In this document: positions 1 to 7,186 of the stretch, one piece after another
Numbering within the stretch: the first letter of the stretch is position 1
Layout of the letters: every line of letters begins with the position of its first letter
Assembly (NCBI RefSeq): GCF_001280005.1
Contig: NZ_LGDW01000404.1
Span: 1 to 57,397, forward strand
Direction of reading: 5' to 3'
DNA from: Streptomyces sp. NRRL WC-3618
GTDB lineage: Bacteria > Actinomycetota > Actinomycetes > Streptomycetales > Streptomycetaceae
Length of the DNA: 57,397 nucleotides
Notes under the pieces: generated by a model
Told to the model about the DNA's origin: nothing
Databases searched by the model: none
Seen by the model: the letters and a program-made list of their open reading frames with translations, nothing else
Translations under genes and position numbers: made by a program

Positions 1-81
1 CTGGTGGCGGCGGGGGTGGGGCGGGCGTTCCGGGTGGAGGAGGAGTCGACGGAGGGGCTGGTGTCGGCCGGTCTGCGGTAG
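1..81 (+). CDS. 3' end of an unidentified gene
   Basis: The first 26 codons are open in frame 1 and end in TAG at 79-81. The visible C-terminus is VEEESTEGLVSAGLR. GC-rich third positions fit coding sequence, but the stretch is too short to assign a family. The start lies outside the window. Confidence 0.5.
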   Translation: MVAAGVGRAFRVEEESTEGLVSAGLR

Positions 82-210
82 GGCGGGCGGCGGGGAGCCC
101 CTCAGGCGGCCGCAGGCCCCTAAGGGGGCGCGGGGACTGTGCGACCAGCCACGACGGCGCCGCACCGAATCAACAACCCCCGACGCCGCCTCCAGCGGAG
201 CGCCTCGCGC

Positions 211-522
211 CTAATGCCGGTCGGCGACGGCCCAGGAGGCGAGGGCGACGGCGCCGGCGACCCCGAACACGGCGGGCCAGGCGCCCACCTTCTTGGCCAG
301 GGGGTGCGATCCGGCGAAGGCACCGGCATACGCGACGGTCAGCGCACCGGCGGCGGTCACGCCCGCCTGCTCCCGCCAGCGCTGGGCGGCGACGGTGCCC
401 GCGACGGCCAGTACGGTTCCGCCGAGCTGCCGGTTCCTGCTCCAGCGGGCGACGGCGTACCCGCCGACGAGCCCGCCGGCGGCCACGAGTCCCGTGGGGA
501 CCTTCGTCTTCGCCATGGCCAT
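211..522 (-). CDS. small hydrophobic membrane protein (unknown)
   Basis: A 103-aa protein starting MAMAKTKVPTGL. After a short basic N-terminus it consists mostly of Gly/Ala/Val-rich hydrophobic stretches (about residues 12-25, 33-47, 56-70 and 80-98). These are compatible with three or four membrane segments separated by Arg/Lys-Trp turns such as ARWSRNRQ and QRWREQ. No catalytic motif is visible, and I do not recognise a named family. The ATG at 522 is the first good start and is followed by a typical short basic leader. The next gene upstream on the same strand (559-981) also encodes a small membrane protein 36 bp away, so the two may be co-transcribed. The function is unknown. Confidence 0.6.
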   Translation of the reverse strand: MAMAKTKVPTGLVAAGGLVGGYAVARWSRNRQLGGTVLAVAGTVAAQRWREQAGVTAAGALTVAYAGAFAGSHPLAKKVGAWPAVFGVAGAVALASWAVADRH

Positions 523-558
523 GGTTGTCTGCCTCCCGCTGAGTCGTATGGGGCGAGG

Positions 559-981
559 CTAACTTGTGGGCCCGGGCGCCTCGTTCGCCGGGGTGACGGC
601 CCGGCGGGCCCGCGACTCGGCCTCGTACCCGGCGCCGACGCCGAGCGCAGTCCCGGCCAGCGCGAACCCGAGCGCGCCGGGATTGACGTACGCCGGAACC
701 TGGTCGGAGACGTAACTCCCGCCGCCACGCGTCTCGCAGACGAAGCGCAGCGGCACGTAGCTGACGCTGTACCCGGAAACCTCGCCGGCACCCGCGCCCA
801 CGCTCCGGCACGGCCGGACGGGCGCGGAGTCCACGCCGCCGTCCTCCGCCGCCAGCACGGCGCCGAGGAGATGCAGCAGCCCCCAGCAGTACAGGGCGAG
901 GGCGAGGGCGCCGGAGATCAGGGCGAGCAGCCGGAGCAGGGAACCGCGATCCAGGGTCAGGAAGAACAAGGCCGGTCCCAT
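559..981 (-). CDS. small membrane protein with extracytoplasmic loop (unknown)
   Basis: About 140 aa starting MGPALFFLTLDRGSLL. The frame stays open further upstream, but that part runs through a terminator hairpin and an Arg/Pro-rich stretch, so I place the start at the ATG at 981. A first hydrophobic segment (about residues 12-35, LLALISGALALALYCWG) is followed by a polar loop with two cysteines (PCRSVG, FVCETRG). A second hydrophobic segment then carries ALGFALAGTALGVG. The topology suggests two transmembrane helices around an external, possibly disulfide-linked loop. I do not recognise the family. It probably forms a leftward pair with the membrane gene at 211-522. Confidence 0.55.
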   Translation of the reverse strand: MGPALFFLTLDRGSLLRLLALISGALALALYCWGLLHLLGAVLAAEDGGVDSAPVRPCRSVGAGAGEVSGYSVSYVPLRFVCETRGGGSYVSDQVPAYVNPGALGFALAGTALGVGAGYEAESRARRAVTPANEAPGPTS

Positions 982-1104
982 CTCGCGAAACTTACGAAGA
1001 GCATAATCGTGATCATGATTATGCCGATCGACTATGCCAGCTCTGAGGATGGCTGAGAGTACCGCTTCGGTGAACGAGGTCCACACGGGCTGACAGAAAA
1101 CGGC

Positions 1105-1159
1105 GGAAGAGCCCAGACCGCCACGCACACTTCGCCGGTGCGGCGGTCTGGGCTCTTCC
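1105..1159 (-). terminator. strong hairpin terminator of the MDR gene
   Basis: A perfect 18-bp inverted repeat (1105-1122 and 1142-1159, arm GGAAGAGCCCAGACCGCC) around a 19-nt loop. It lies 25 bp past the stop of the leftward oxidoreductase gene. There is no long U tract, as is common in actinobacteria. Confidence 0.8.
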
Positions 1160-1183
1160 GAGGTCGGCTGGGCGGTACGACCG

Positions 1184-2155
1184 TCAGTTCGGCGGTACGA
1201 CGGTGATGACGACGTTCCCGGTCTTCTGCCCGGTCTCGACATACCGGTAGGCGTCGGCGATCTCCTCCAACGGATACCGCCGGTCGACGACCGGCCTGAA
1301 CTCGCCGGCCTCCATCAGGTCCCGGAAGGACCGCACCATCTCCTGATTCTGCGTGGGAAACGGGAACTTCACCTTCCTGCCCCGGAACAGGGGCGTGACC
1401 AGCGGCAGCAGCAGGTTCTGGCATCCCGGGCCCAGTTCCGAGGATAGGTACACCCCGCCGGGTTTCAGCAGCCGCTTGCACTGGCCGAACGTGCTCTTGC
1501 CGACGGCGTCGAACACGGCGTCGTAGCTCTGCTCGTCCCTGGTGAAGTCCTGGGCCGTGTAGTCGACGACCCGGTCCGCCCCCAGGCCCTTCACCAGGTC
1601 CAGGTGGTCCGGGCCGCAGACCGCGGTCACGGTGGCCCCGCGCTGCTTCAGCAGTTGTACGGCCGCCGAGCCGATGCCGCCGGTCGCGCCGTACACGAGG
1701 ACGTCGTGCCCGGCCCGGATGCCCGCCTTGGTGAGGAACGCCAGCGCGTAGTGCGCGCCCTCGGTACCGGGAGCGGCCTCCTCGAAGGTCACGCCGGTCG
1801 GTATGGTCGCGACGGCGCCGTCGTGCGGGACCGACAGATACTCGGCATGCGTTCCGAACGCGCCCTCGTTGTACCCGAACACCCGGTCGCCGACCGCGAA
1901 GGACGTGACGCCGCCGCCCACCGCTTCCACCACGCCCGCGTACTCGGTCCCGAGCACGGTGCGCCGCGGCCTGGTGAGTCCGGTGAGCAGGCGCATGAAG
2001 AAGGGTTTGGCGGCCCGGTAGGCGCAGTCGGTGCGGTTGACCGTCGTCGCGTGCACCCTCACCAGTACGTCCCGCTCGCCGACCGAGGGCTTGTCCACCT
2101 CGGCGATCCGGACCACGTCAGGGGGTCCGTACCGGTTGTGCACAGCTGCTTTCAT
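1184..2155 (-). CDS. zinc-independent MDR-family NAD(P)-dependent oxidoreductase (quinone oxidoreductase-like)
   Basis: A 323-aa cytoplasmic medium-chain dehydrogenase/reductase. The GroES-like N-terminal domain covers about residues 1-125 (MKAAVHNRYGPPDVVRI; GTEYAGVVEAVG; VGDRVFGY). The Rossmann domain follows with the nucleotide-binding motif YGATGGIGSAAVQLLKQ near residue 155 and GADRVVDY further on. Cysteine ligands for a structural zinc are not seen, which places it with quinone oxidoreductase/NADPH reductase types that reduce alkenals or quinones. Full family length (about 320-330 aa) and start at the canonical MKA. The gene is monocistronic, with a strong terminator downstream and 184 bp upstream to a pseudogene. 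The substrate cannot be read from the sequence. Confidence 0.88.
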   Translation of the reverse strand: MKAAVHNRYGPPDVVRIAEVDKPSVGERDVLVRVHATTVNRTDCAYRAAKPFFMRLLTGLTRPRRTVLGTEYAGVVEAVGGGVTSFAVGDRVFGYNEGAFGTHAEYLSVPHDGAVATIPTGVTFEEAAPGTEGAHYALAFLTKAGIRAGHDVLVYGATGGIGSAAVQLLKQRGATVTAVCGPDHLDLVKGLGADRVVDYTAQDFTRDEQSYDAVFDAVGKSTFGQCKRLLKPGGVYLSSELGPGCQNLLLPLVTPLFRGRKVKFPFPTQNQEMVRSFRDLMEAGEFRPVVDRRYPLEEIADAYRYVETGQKTGNVVITVVPPN

Positions 2156-2339
2156 GTGTGAACCCTATGTCCGGTGTCCAGCCCTGGCCGGGTGAGGACA
2201 AGGGGGAGCCGGGCAAGGGGGGTTCGGAGCGGTGTGACCACAGGTGCTGGTCGCGGGGGTCGGCTTCGTGCTCGCGTGGCGGCGATGGCGTTCGGAGGCC
2301 GGGCCTCGCTGATCGAATGGCCCGGCTGTCTCGGGTCCC

Positions 2340-2678
2340 TCACCCGACCTCGAGGTGGAAGACGACCGGAGAGTGGTCGGAGGCCTTGGGGTTGTCCAGT
2401 CCGACGCCGAACAACCGGGGGCCCGTGTACCGGGTCGCCCGCAGCGGAACTCCCTTGCGGTAGATCTCGGGGGGCGCGGCGGTCGAGGCGGCGAGCGAGG
2501 TCGACGGCAGCAGGTAGTCGAGCTGCCGGTATTCGTTCCCGCCGGCCCAGTAGTGGGTCCACTGGTCGTCCTCGGGCAGCCGGGTCACGACGTTCTCCAC
2601 CTGGTCCCAGCCGACCAGATCGGCTATGCCGGAATTGCCGTCCGAGTCCGTCTCCATGTAGTCGTTGAGGTCGCCCAT
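2340..2678 (-). pseudogene. C-terminal fragment of an endonuclease/exonuclease/phosphatase-family protein
   Basis: A 112-codon reading frame with the C-terminal hallmarks of the DNase I-like EEP superfamily. GDLNDYMETD provides the Asp/Asn metal and phosphate site, RQLDYLLPS follows, and the terminal ASDHSPVVFHLEV contains the catalytic Asp-His pair. The N-terminal half, which should carry the Glu metal ligand, is absent: an in-frame TGA lies two codons before the apparent ATG, and no upstream frame continues the fold. It is therefore a 5'-truncated remnant. It lies beside an IS630 relic, consistent with past rearrangement. Confidence 0.75.
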
Positions 2679-2844
2679 GTGTCACCACCGTGGTCAGCAG
2701 GAGGGGGGCCTGAACGGGGCCCGGTTTCGTTGGCGGGTGACGGCCCGCTCGAACGGCAGGTCCTTGACAGGGGGTCAGCCCACGGTCGAACTGCCGCCAC
2801 GACCCGAACCCCGGTGTCAGACCCTGCTGTTACGGTCCCTGGCC

Positions 2845-3540
2845 ATGGCAGAAGACAACGGAATCGCATGGCTGGGTGAGCGCTGGGCGAGCGACCGCGC
2901 CGACCCCCTCCTCGGGGACCAGGCGGGTCTGGTGTTCGCGGAGGGCATCGCGCCGCAGGACCTGGCGGTGGTCTTCGGAGCCGTTCCCTGGGAGATCCCC
3001 GAGCCGGTGAGCGCCGAGGCCAAGGCCGTCTACGACCGGACCCACCCCAGCGCACATGTCCCTGACGAACCTTGCGTGGCCGCCTACGGCAGGGAAGGCG
3101 ATTGGTCCTTCGTCGCCGGGAACTTCGACTACCTGATCCACTTCCGAGAGGGCTGGGCCCTGCCCCAGGGAACCGGCCGGGTCGTCCTCCTCTACAACAT
3201 CTCCGCCAAGGGCATGTACTGCATGCTCTACTTCGAAGACGGCCGACTGGTGTGGACCGACGAGATCTACGGCTACTTCGACGAGGAGACCCAGCGGAAC
3301 GGCGGACACTACTTCGACTACGCGCCGGAGATGGCCTTCCTCAACTGGGCCATGCACGAAGCGGGATGCCGCCCTGAGGTCCGCTACGTCGATGGGCGCC
3401 CGGTCTTCGAGAACGAAGGCTGGATAACCGACTGGCAGCAGCGGTTCCTCAAGGGCTTGGAGATCGCGTTCGGGATCTCGGTGTGCCGGGAGACGTTCGA
3501 CGGTGGCGGGTACTCGCTGGCCGGCGTCTACTGGACCTGA
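2845..3540 (+). CDS. DUF6461-like hypothetical protein
   Basis: A 231-aa soluble protein. The frame is open upstream, but composition becomes non-coding there and MAEDNGIAWLGERWASD is the natural start. The N-terminal segment (WLGERWASD, then GLVFAEGIAPQDLAVVFGA) and the central WSFVAGNFDYLIHFREGW resemble the immunity-like DUF6461 proteins common in Streptomyces. The later AEMAFLNWAMHEAGCR-type helix and conserved Trp/Tyr residues fit the same impression. No catalytic residues are recognisable. The gene stands alone between the EEP remnant and an IS630 remnant. The family assignment is by resemblance only. Confidence 0.6.
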   Translation: MAEDNGIAWLGERWASDRADPLLGDQAGLVFAEGIAPQDLAVVFGAVPWEIPEPVSAEAKAVYDRTHPSAHVPDEPCVAAYGREGDWSFVAGNFDYLIHFREGWALPQGTGRVVLLYNISAKGMYCMLYFEDGRLVWTDEIYGYFDEETQRNGGHYFDYAPEMAFLNWAMHEAGCRPEVRYVDGRPVFENEGWITDWQQRFLKGLEIAFGISVCRETFDGGGYSLAGVYWT

Positions 3541-3567
3541 TAACTGTTGAGCCCGTCCGTGTGCCCA

Positions 3568-3759
3568 GGTTGACCGACCAGGAGGGGCAGAGGCTGCAGC
3601 AGATCGTGTCCCGGGCAACACCAGTTCGGCGCGGTTCCCACGCGCGATGACTCTGCTGGCCTCGGCTGGCGGGAACCGGGTGCCGGTGATCGCGAAGCTG
3701 ACGCAGGCCGACGGGGACACCGTCCGCGACGTGATTCACCGGTTCAACGGGCCGGTTCA
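3568..3759 (+). pseudogene. IS630-family transposase remnant (N-terminal HTH part)
   Basis: Two frames together read LTDQEGQRLQQIVSR, then a one-base shift near 3615, then ARFPRAMTLLASAGGNRVPV and IAKLTQADGDTVRDVIHRFN. This is the N-terminal helix-turn-helix region of IS630-type transposases. The following DDE catalytic domain is missing: after about 3760 the sequence runs into the unrelated SnoaL-like gene. No terminal inverted repeats were identified. Confidence 0.75.
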
Positions 3760-3788
3760 GGAGAAGGACGGCACCGCAGGAGGATCAC

Positions 3789-4166
3789 TCAGGGGGCGAA
3801 CGACTCGATCTCCCCCGCGAAGACGATGACCTGATCGATGAGGCTCCGCCGGAGATGGACGACGTCCGTTCCCGCCAGGCGGAGACCTCTGTCTTGCGTG
3901 GTGAAGACCCACTGGTACCGGGCCCACCCGTCAGGCATGTCCACCGCCGAACAGCGCACCATCGTGCCGGTCCCCGCCGGGTGGCGTCGGATGTCCAGCA
4001 CGAACCGCTCGACCGCCTCGATCCCTTCGCTGCGGCCCAACGGCCCCCAGAAGGCGATGTCCGAGGTCAGGGCCTGGGAGAGCAGCGCATTCACATAGCT
4101 GTCGTCCGAGGCGTTGAACGCGGAGATGAACGTGTCGATCGCAGACCGCGCGGTCTCTTCCTGCAC
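3789..4166 (-). CDS. SnoaL/NTF2-like domain protein
   Basis: About 125 aa when read from the GTG at 4166 (VQEETARSAIDTFISAFNAS). The pattern is typical of NTF2-like small cone-fold proteins. A first helix carries AIDTFISAFNASD, and ALTSDIAFWGPLGRSEGIEAV matches the loop preceding the pocket. The terminal strands are TMVRCSAVDMPDGWARYQW and VVHLRRSLIDQVIVF. Such proteins act as polyketide cyclases, isomerases or ligand binders, and no catalytic dyad is obvious here. The frame remains open upstream to 4520, but that part is Ser/Pro/Arg-rich and non-coding in character. No good ribosome binding site was seen, so the start is uncertain. It may be a relic of a longer gene. Confidence 0.6.
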   Translation of the reverse strand: MQEETARSAIDTFISAFNASDDSYVNALLSQALTSDIAFWGPLGRSEGIEAVERFVLDIRRHPAGTGTMVRCSAVDMPDGWARYQWVFTTQDRGLRLAGTDVVHLRRSLIDQVIVFAGEIESFAP

Positions 4167-4781
4167 ACACCAGCAATACCAGTCGCCTCGCGGAACGTGC
4201 TCGTCCCGTGAGCCGTCTTCCGACCACGGTGAACGATCCCGGTCACAGCACTGGAACGGCGCCGAAGCCCGCCGCGAGCCACCTGACCTCAGCGTCTCGG
4301 CCCGCTTCGCGACTTCCTCGGCCGCGCGTGGATCCGTGTCGGCATTCTGACCAGCCAGAACCCCCGAGCCAGAGCAACCTGACGGAGTCCTACTAGCACT
4401 CGGCGATGCCCACCGAGTCATAGGTGGAAAGGTTGGCCATGGAGGTCCAGCCGTAGGTGGAGGTGACTGGTAACGCTCAAGGCCAGCAGGTAGAACCACG
4501 CATACCACGGAGGTTGACACCTGAGGAAGTTGCTACCGCGTGCCTCGCTGATCGTCGGCGGGCAGTCCCTCCCCGGGGTGGCAGAGTCTGGCAGCGGCAG
4601 GCGAGATGGACCTGGGAGCATGATCGAGGTCATCGCGCTGACGAGCACCGGGGCGTGTACGACGTAAGGTCGCGCGCAGTCGCCCTCATACTCAACTCAG
4701 CCTACTCATAGGCCCATTGACCTGCACGACTGCCCGTCGTTATGTTTATCCGCCGGATAAGACAGCCGTTCGGGGGACCTG
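4167..4781. other. gene-poor stretch with a possible C-terminal relic
   Basis: No convincing gene. On the minus strand 4393-4476 reads VTSTYGWTSMANLSTYDSVG and then IAEC, followed by two stop codons. It looks like the end of a secreted small protein but is blocked upstream by an in-frame TGA. The last 70 bp hold the promoter and operator of the rightward operon. Confidence 0.4.
4717..4760 (+). promoter_or_regulatory. sigma-70-like promoter overlapped by a palindromic operator
   Basis: TTGACC at 4717-4722 is spaced 17-18 bp from TTATGT/TATGTT at 4740-4746. Immediately after it lies the inverted repeat TTATCC-GCC-GGATAA (4746-4760), ending 21 bp before the GTG of the carbamoyltransferase gene. 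Position over the expected transcription start suggests a repressor site. The XRE domain of the STAND protein encoded in the same operon is one candidate ligand (inference). Confidence 0.5.
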
Positions 4782-6389
4782 GTGCGCATCCTGTCGTTCA
4801 AGCCTGGGCATGACGGGACCGTCGCCCTTGTCGAGGACGGGCGCCTCGTCTTCTCGCACGAGAGCGAGAAGGACTCCTTCCCCCGCTATACCGACCTGAC
4901 CCCTACCGCCTTGCTGGACGCCGCCGAGCGGTTGGACGGACCGCCGGACGTGGTGTGTCTCAGCGGGTGGGTCAAGGGGTTCCACTCAGTCGATCCTCCG
5001 CTGGGTGCGGGGTACTTCGGGTACGACGAGGGCGGCATCCTCACTGGCGAGAGCCGCTTCTTCGGCACTCCTGTCCGCACATTCAGCTCGACCCACGAGC
5101 GGTCTCATCTGCTGAGCGCATACGGGATGTCGGAGTTGGAGCCCGGGCAGCCCTGCTACGCGCTGGTCTGGGAAGGCAACATCGGGTCGTTCTACGCCTT
5201 CACACCGGACCTTAAGGTCCGGCGCTTGTCCACCGTGCTGGAGGACCCGGGAAACAAGTACCAGCACATTTTCGCCCTCGCGGATCCCTCGACGTCACGG
5301 GAGCACGGCGGATTCCGTTTCTCCAATGCCGGCAAGCTCATGGCGTTGACCGGCTTCGCGCGCAGCTCCGCGATGTCGCCGGCGGAAAGGGATCTGGTCG
5401 AATACATCCTTGACCAGCCGTCGATCCTGCTCACCGCGCCGAAGGAGAAACTGGCATGGTCGCCCTTCCACGACATAGGCGTAGAGAGCCAGGAGTTCAA
5501 GGATCTCGCCGCGAAACACTCCCAGGCCATTTTCGACCGCTTCCTCGCAGTGGCCGAGCGGGAGCTCACAGAGGGCTTCCCGCTCCTCATCGCCGGTGGG
5601 TGCGGCCTCAACTGCGACTGGAACCAACAGTGGCGCGACTGCGGCCTCTTCCCCGAGGTCTTCGTGCCGCCCTGCCCGAACGACTCAGGCTCAGCCATCG
5701 GCACAGCGGTCGACGCGCAGCGTCACTTCACCGGCCAGGCCAAGATCACTTGGGATGTCTACAGCGGGCCCGAATTCGTCCACGACCGGAGCCCGGAGCA
5801 GATCGCGGAGGATTTCACGGACGAGCCCCTGGACCTGTCCCGGGTTGCGGGGTTGCTGGCCCAAGGTCAGGTTCTCGCCTGGGTCCAGGGACGATGCGAG
5901 ATCGGGCCGCGCGCACTCGGGAATCGGTCGCTCCTGGCCGCGCCGTTCGAGGATCAGACACGTGATCGGCTCAACCAGATCAAGCAGCGGGAGTCCTATC
6001 GGCCCATCGCCCCGGTGTGCCTGGAAGAGGACGTGAGCGAGCACTTCGACTGGGCCGGTCCCAGCCCTCACATGCTCTACTTCCAGAACGTCCGTAACCC
6101 CTCCCTGCGCGCGGTCACCCATGTCGACGGCACCGCACGGGCTCAGACCGTCAACTCGGTACAGAATCCCCAACTGCACGGTCTGCTACTAGCCTTCAGG
6201 CAGGCGACCGGAGCGGGCGTGCTCTGCAACACGTCGCTCAACCTCCCGGGCCGAGGCTTCATCAACAGGACCACCGACCTGGTCGAGCACGTCCTCGACC
6301 GAGGCATCGACGGCTTCGTCTTGAACGATCGGCTTCACTTGCTACGCAAGCCAACCCCCGCCGACGCACTGCGGGAGGCGAGGGCGTGA
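4782..6389 (+). CDS. NodU/CmcH-type carbamoyltransferase
   Basis: A 535-aa cytoplasmic enzyme starting at a GTG (MRILSFKPGHDGTVALVEDG). The N-terminal domain has the Kae1/YrdC-like ASKHA features of the TobZ/CmcH/NodU family (GHDGT near residue 10; FSHESEKDSF). Mid-protein it reads LLIAGGCGLNCDWNQQW. The C-terminal domain carries EIGPRALGNRSLLA, QRESYRPIAPVC, and LCNTSLNLPGRGF. These enzymes transfer the carbamoyl group of carbamoyl phosphate, through carbamoyl-adenylate, to a hydroxyl of a secondary metabolite or sugar. Length matches the family (about 530-580). It overlaps the next gene, a 2OG oxygenase, by 4 bp, so the pair are likely tailoring enzymes acting on one small molecule. The acceptor is unknown. 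Confidence 0.9.
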   Translation: MRILSFKPGHDGTVALVEDGRLVFSHESEKDSFPRYTDLTPTALLDAAERLDGPPDVVCLSGWVKGFHSVDPPLGAGYFGYDEGGILTGESRFFGTPVRTFSSTHERSHLLSAYGMSELEPGQPCYALVWEGNIGSFYAFTPDLKVRRLSTVLEDPGNKYQHIFALADPSTSREHGGFRFSNAGKLMALTGFARSSAMSPAERDLVEYILDQPSILLTAPKEKLAWSPFHDIGVESQEFKDLAAKHSQAIFDRFLAVAERELTEGFPLLIAGGCGLNCDWNQQWRDCGLFPEVFVPPCPNDSGSAIGTAVDAQRHFTGQAKITWDVYSGPEFVHDRSPEQIAEDFTDEPLDLSRVAGLLAQGQVLAWVQGRCEIGPRALGNRSLLAAPFEDQTRDRLNQIKQRESYRPIAPVCLEEDVSEHFDWAGPSPHMLYFQNVRNPSLRAVTHVDGTARAQTVNSVQNPQLHGLLLAFRQATGAGVLCNTSLNLPGRGFINRTTDLVEHVLDRGIDGFVLNDRLHLLRKPTPADALREARA

Positions 6390-7186
6390 CCGGTGATCAC
6401 CGGATACTGACGCTCGCCGGGTTGGCCCAGGGGTGCCTGGAACCATTGATAGCCGGAGACGTCCTGGCCATCCGAATTCCCGGCTTCACGGACCCGGCAG
6501 AGGCACACGGGATGGCGCGCCGCCTCGCGGCCCACCCCAGCCTGTCCGCCTACCGCAACACACCCGAACTGGTCAGAGTCGGTGAGAGTCATTACGAGAC
6601 TCATGACGCGGATGGCAGCACGAACGGCCACGCGCTCGCGGAGTACTTGCGGAACGCGGACCCACTCATGGAACAGATCCGAGCCTGCTGTGCGCCGTAC
6701 GTCTCTCCGCTGGATGCGCTGTGGCAGGCCCTCGACGCCCTCTACGGACTGGAGCGCGCTCACATCGACGACCGGCCGATGTTCGCCGGGGTGTGTCGCG
6801 TCTTTCCCGAGGGCAGCGAACTTCTTCCGCACAACGACCGCCTGATCCGCGATGCTCCCGGGCTGGGCCTCGGTCGTGAACTGGATGCGCAGCTCGCGGC
6901 CAACATCTACTTGCGGGTGCCGGAGAAGGGCGGTGAGCTGCAGTTGTGGGACCTCTGGCCGGATGAAGCGCAACTGACGGCCTGGAGGGCGTCCGACAGC
7001 GAGTACGGGACCGACCGGGCTCTCGTGCCGCCCCCCGCGTGTGTATTGCCGATCACCGCTGGTGACCTGGTGCTGATCGACGCTACGAAGCTGCACGCCG
7101 TGTCCCGGCAGGAGCGGGGCGCCCGGATCGGCCTGTCCTGCTTCCTCGGCGTACGTCGCGGCCGCCCTCTCGTCTGCTGGAGTTGA
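6386..7186 (+). CDS. 2-oxoglutarate/Fe(II)-dependent oxygenase family protein
   Basis: 266 aa, GTG start inside the stop of the carbamoyltransferase gene (GTGA overlap). The iron site is readable: LLPHNDRLIRD supplies the HxD pair near residues 151-153. The distal His and the Arg for 2-oxoglutarate lie in KLHAVSRQERGARIGLSCFLG near residue 240. The double-stranded beta-helix core includes ANIYLRVPEKGGELQLWD and ITAGDLVLIDATKLHAV. The product would hydroxylate, desaturate or halogenate a small substrate; the HxD rather than HxG/A argues against a halogenase. It also overlaps the STAND gene downstream by 4 bp, so all are translationally coupled. Confidence 0.82.
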   Translation: MTGDHRILTLAGLAQGCLEPLIAGDVLAIRIPGFTDPAEAHGMARRLAAHPSLSAYRNTPELVRVGESHYETHDADGSTNGHALAEYLRNADPLMEQIRACCAPYVSPLDALWQALDALYGLERAHIDDRPMFAGVCRVFPEGSELLPHNDRLIRDAPGLGLGRELDAQLAANIYLRVPEKGGELQLWDLWPDEAQLTAWRASDSEYGTDRALVPPPACVLPITAGDLVLIDATKLHAVSRQERGARIGLSCFLGVRRGRPLVCWS

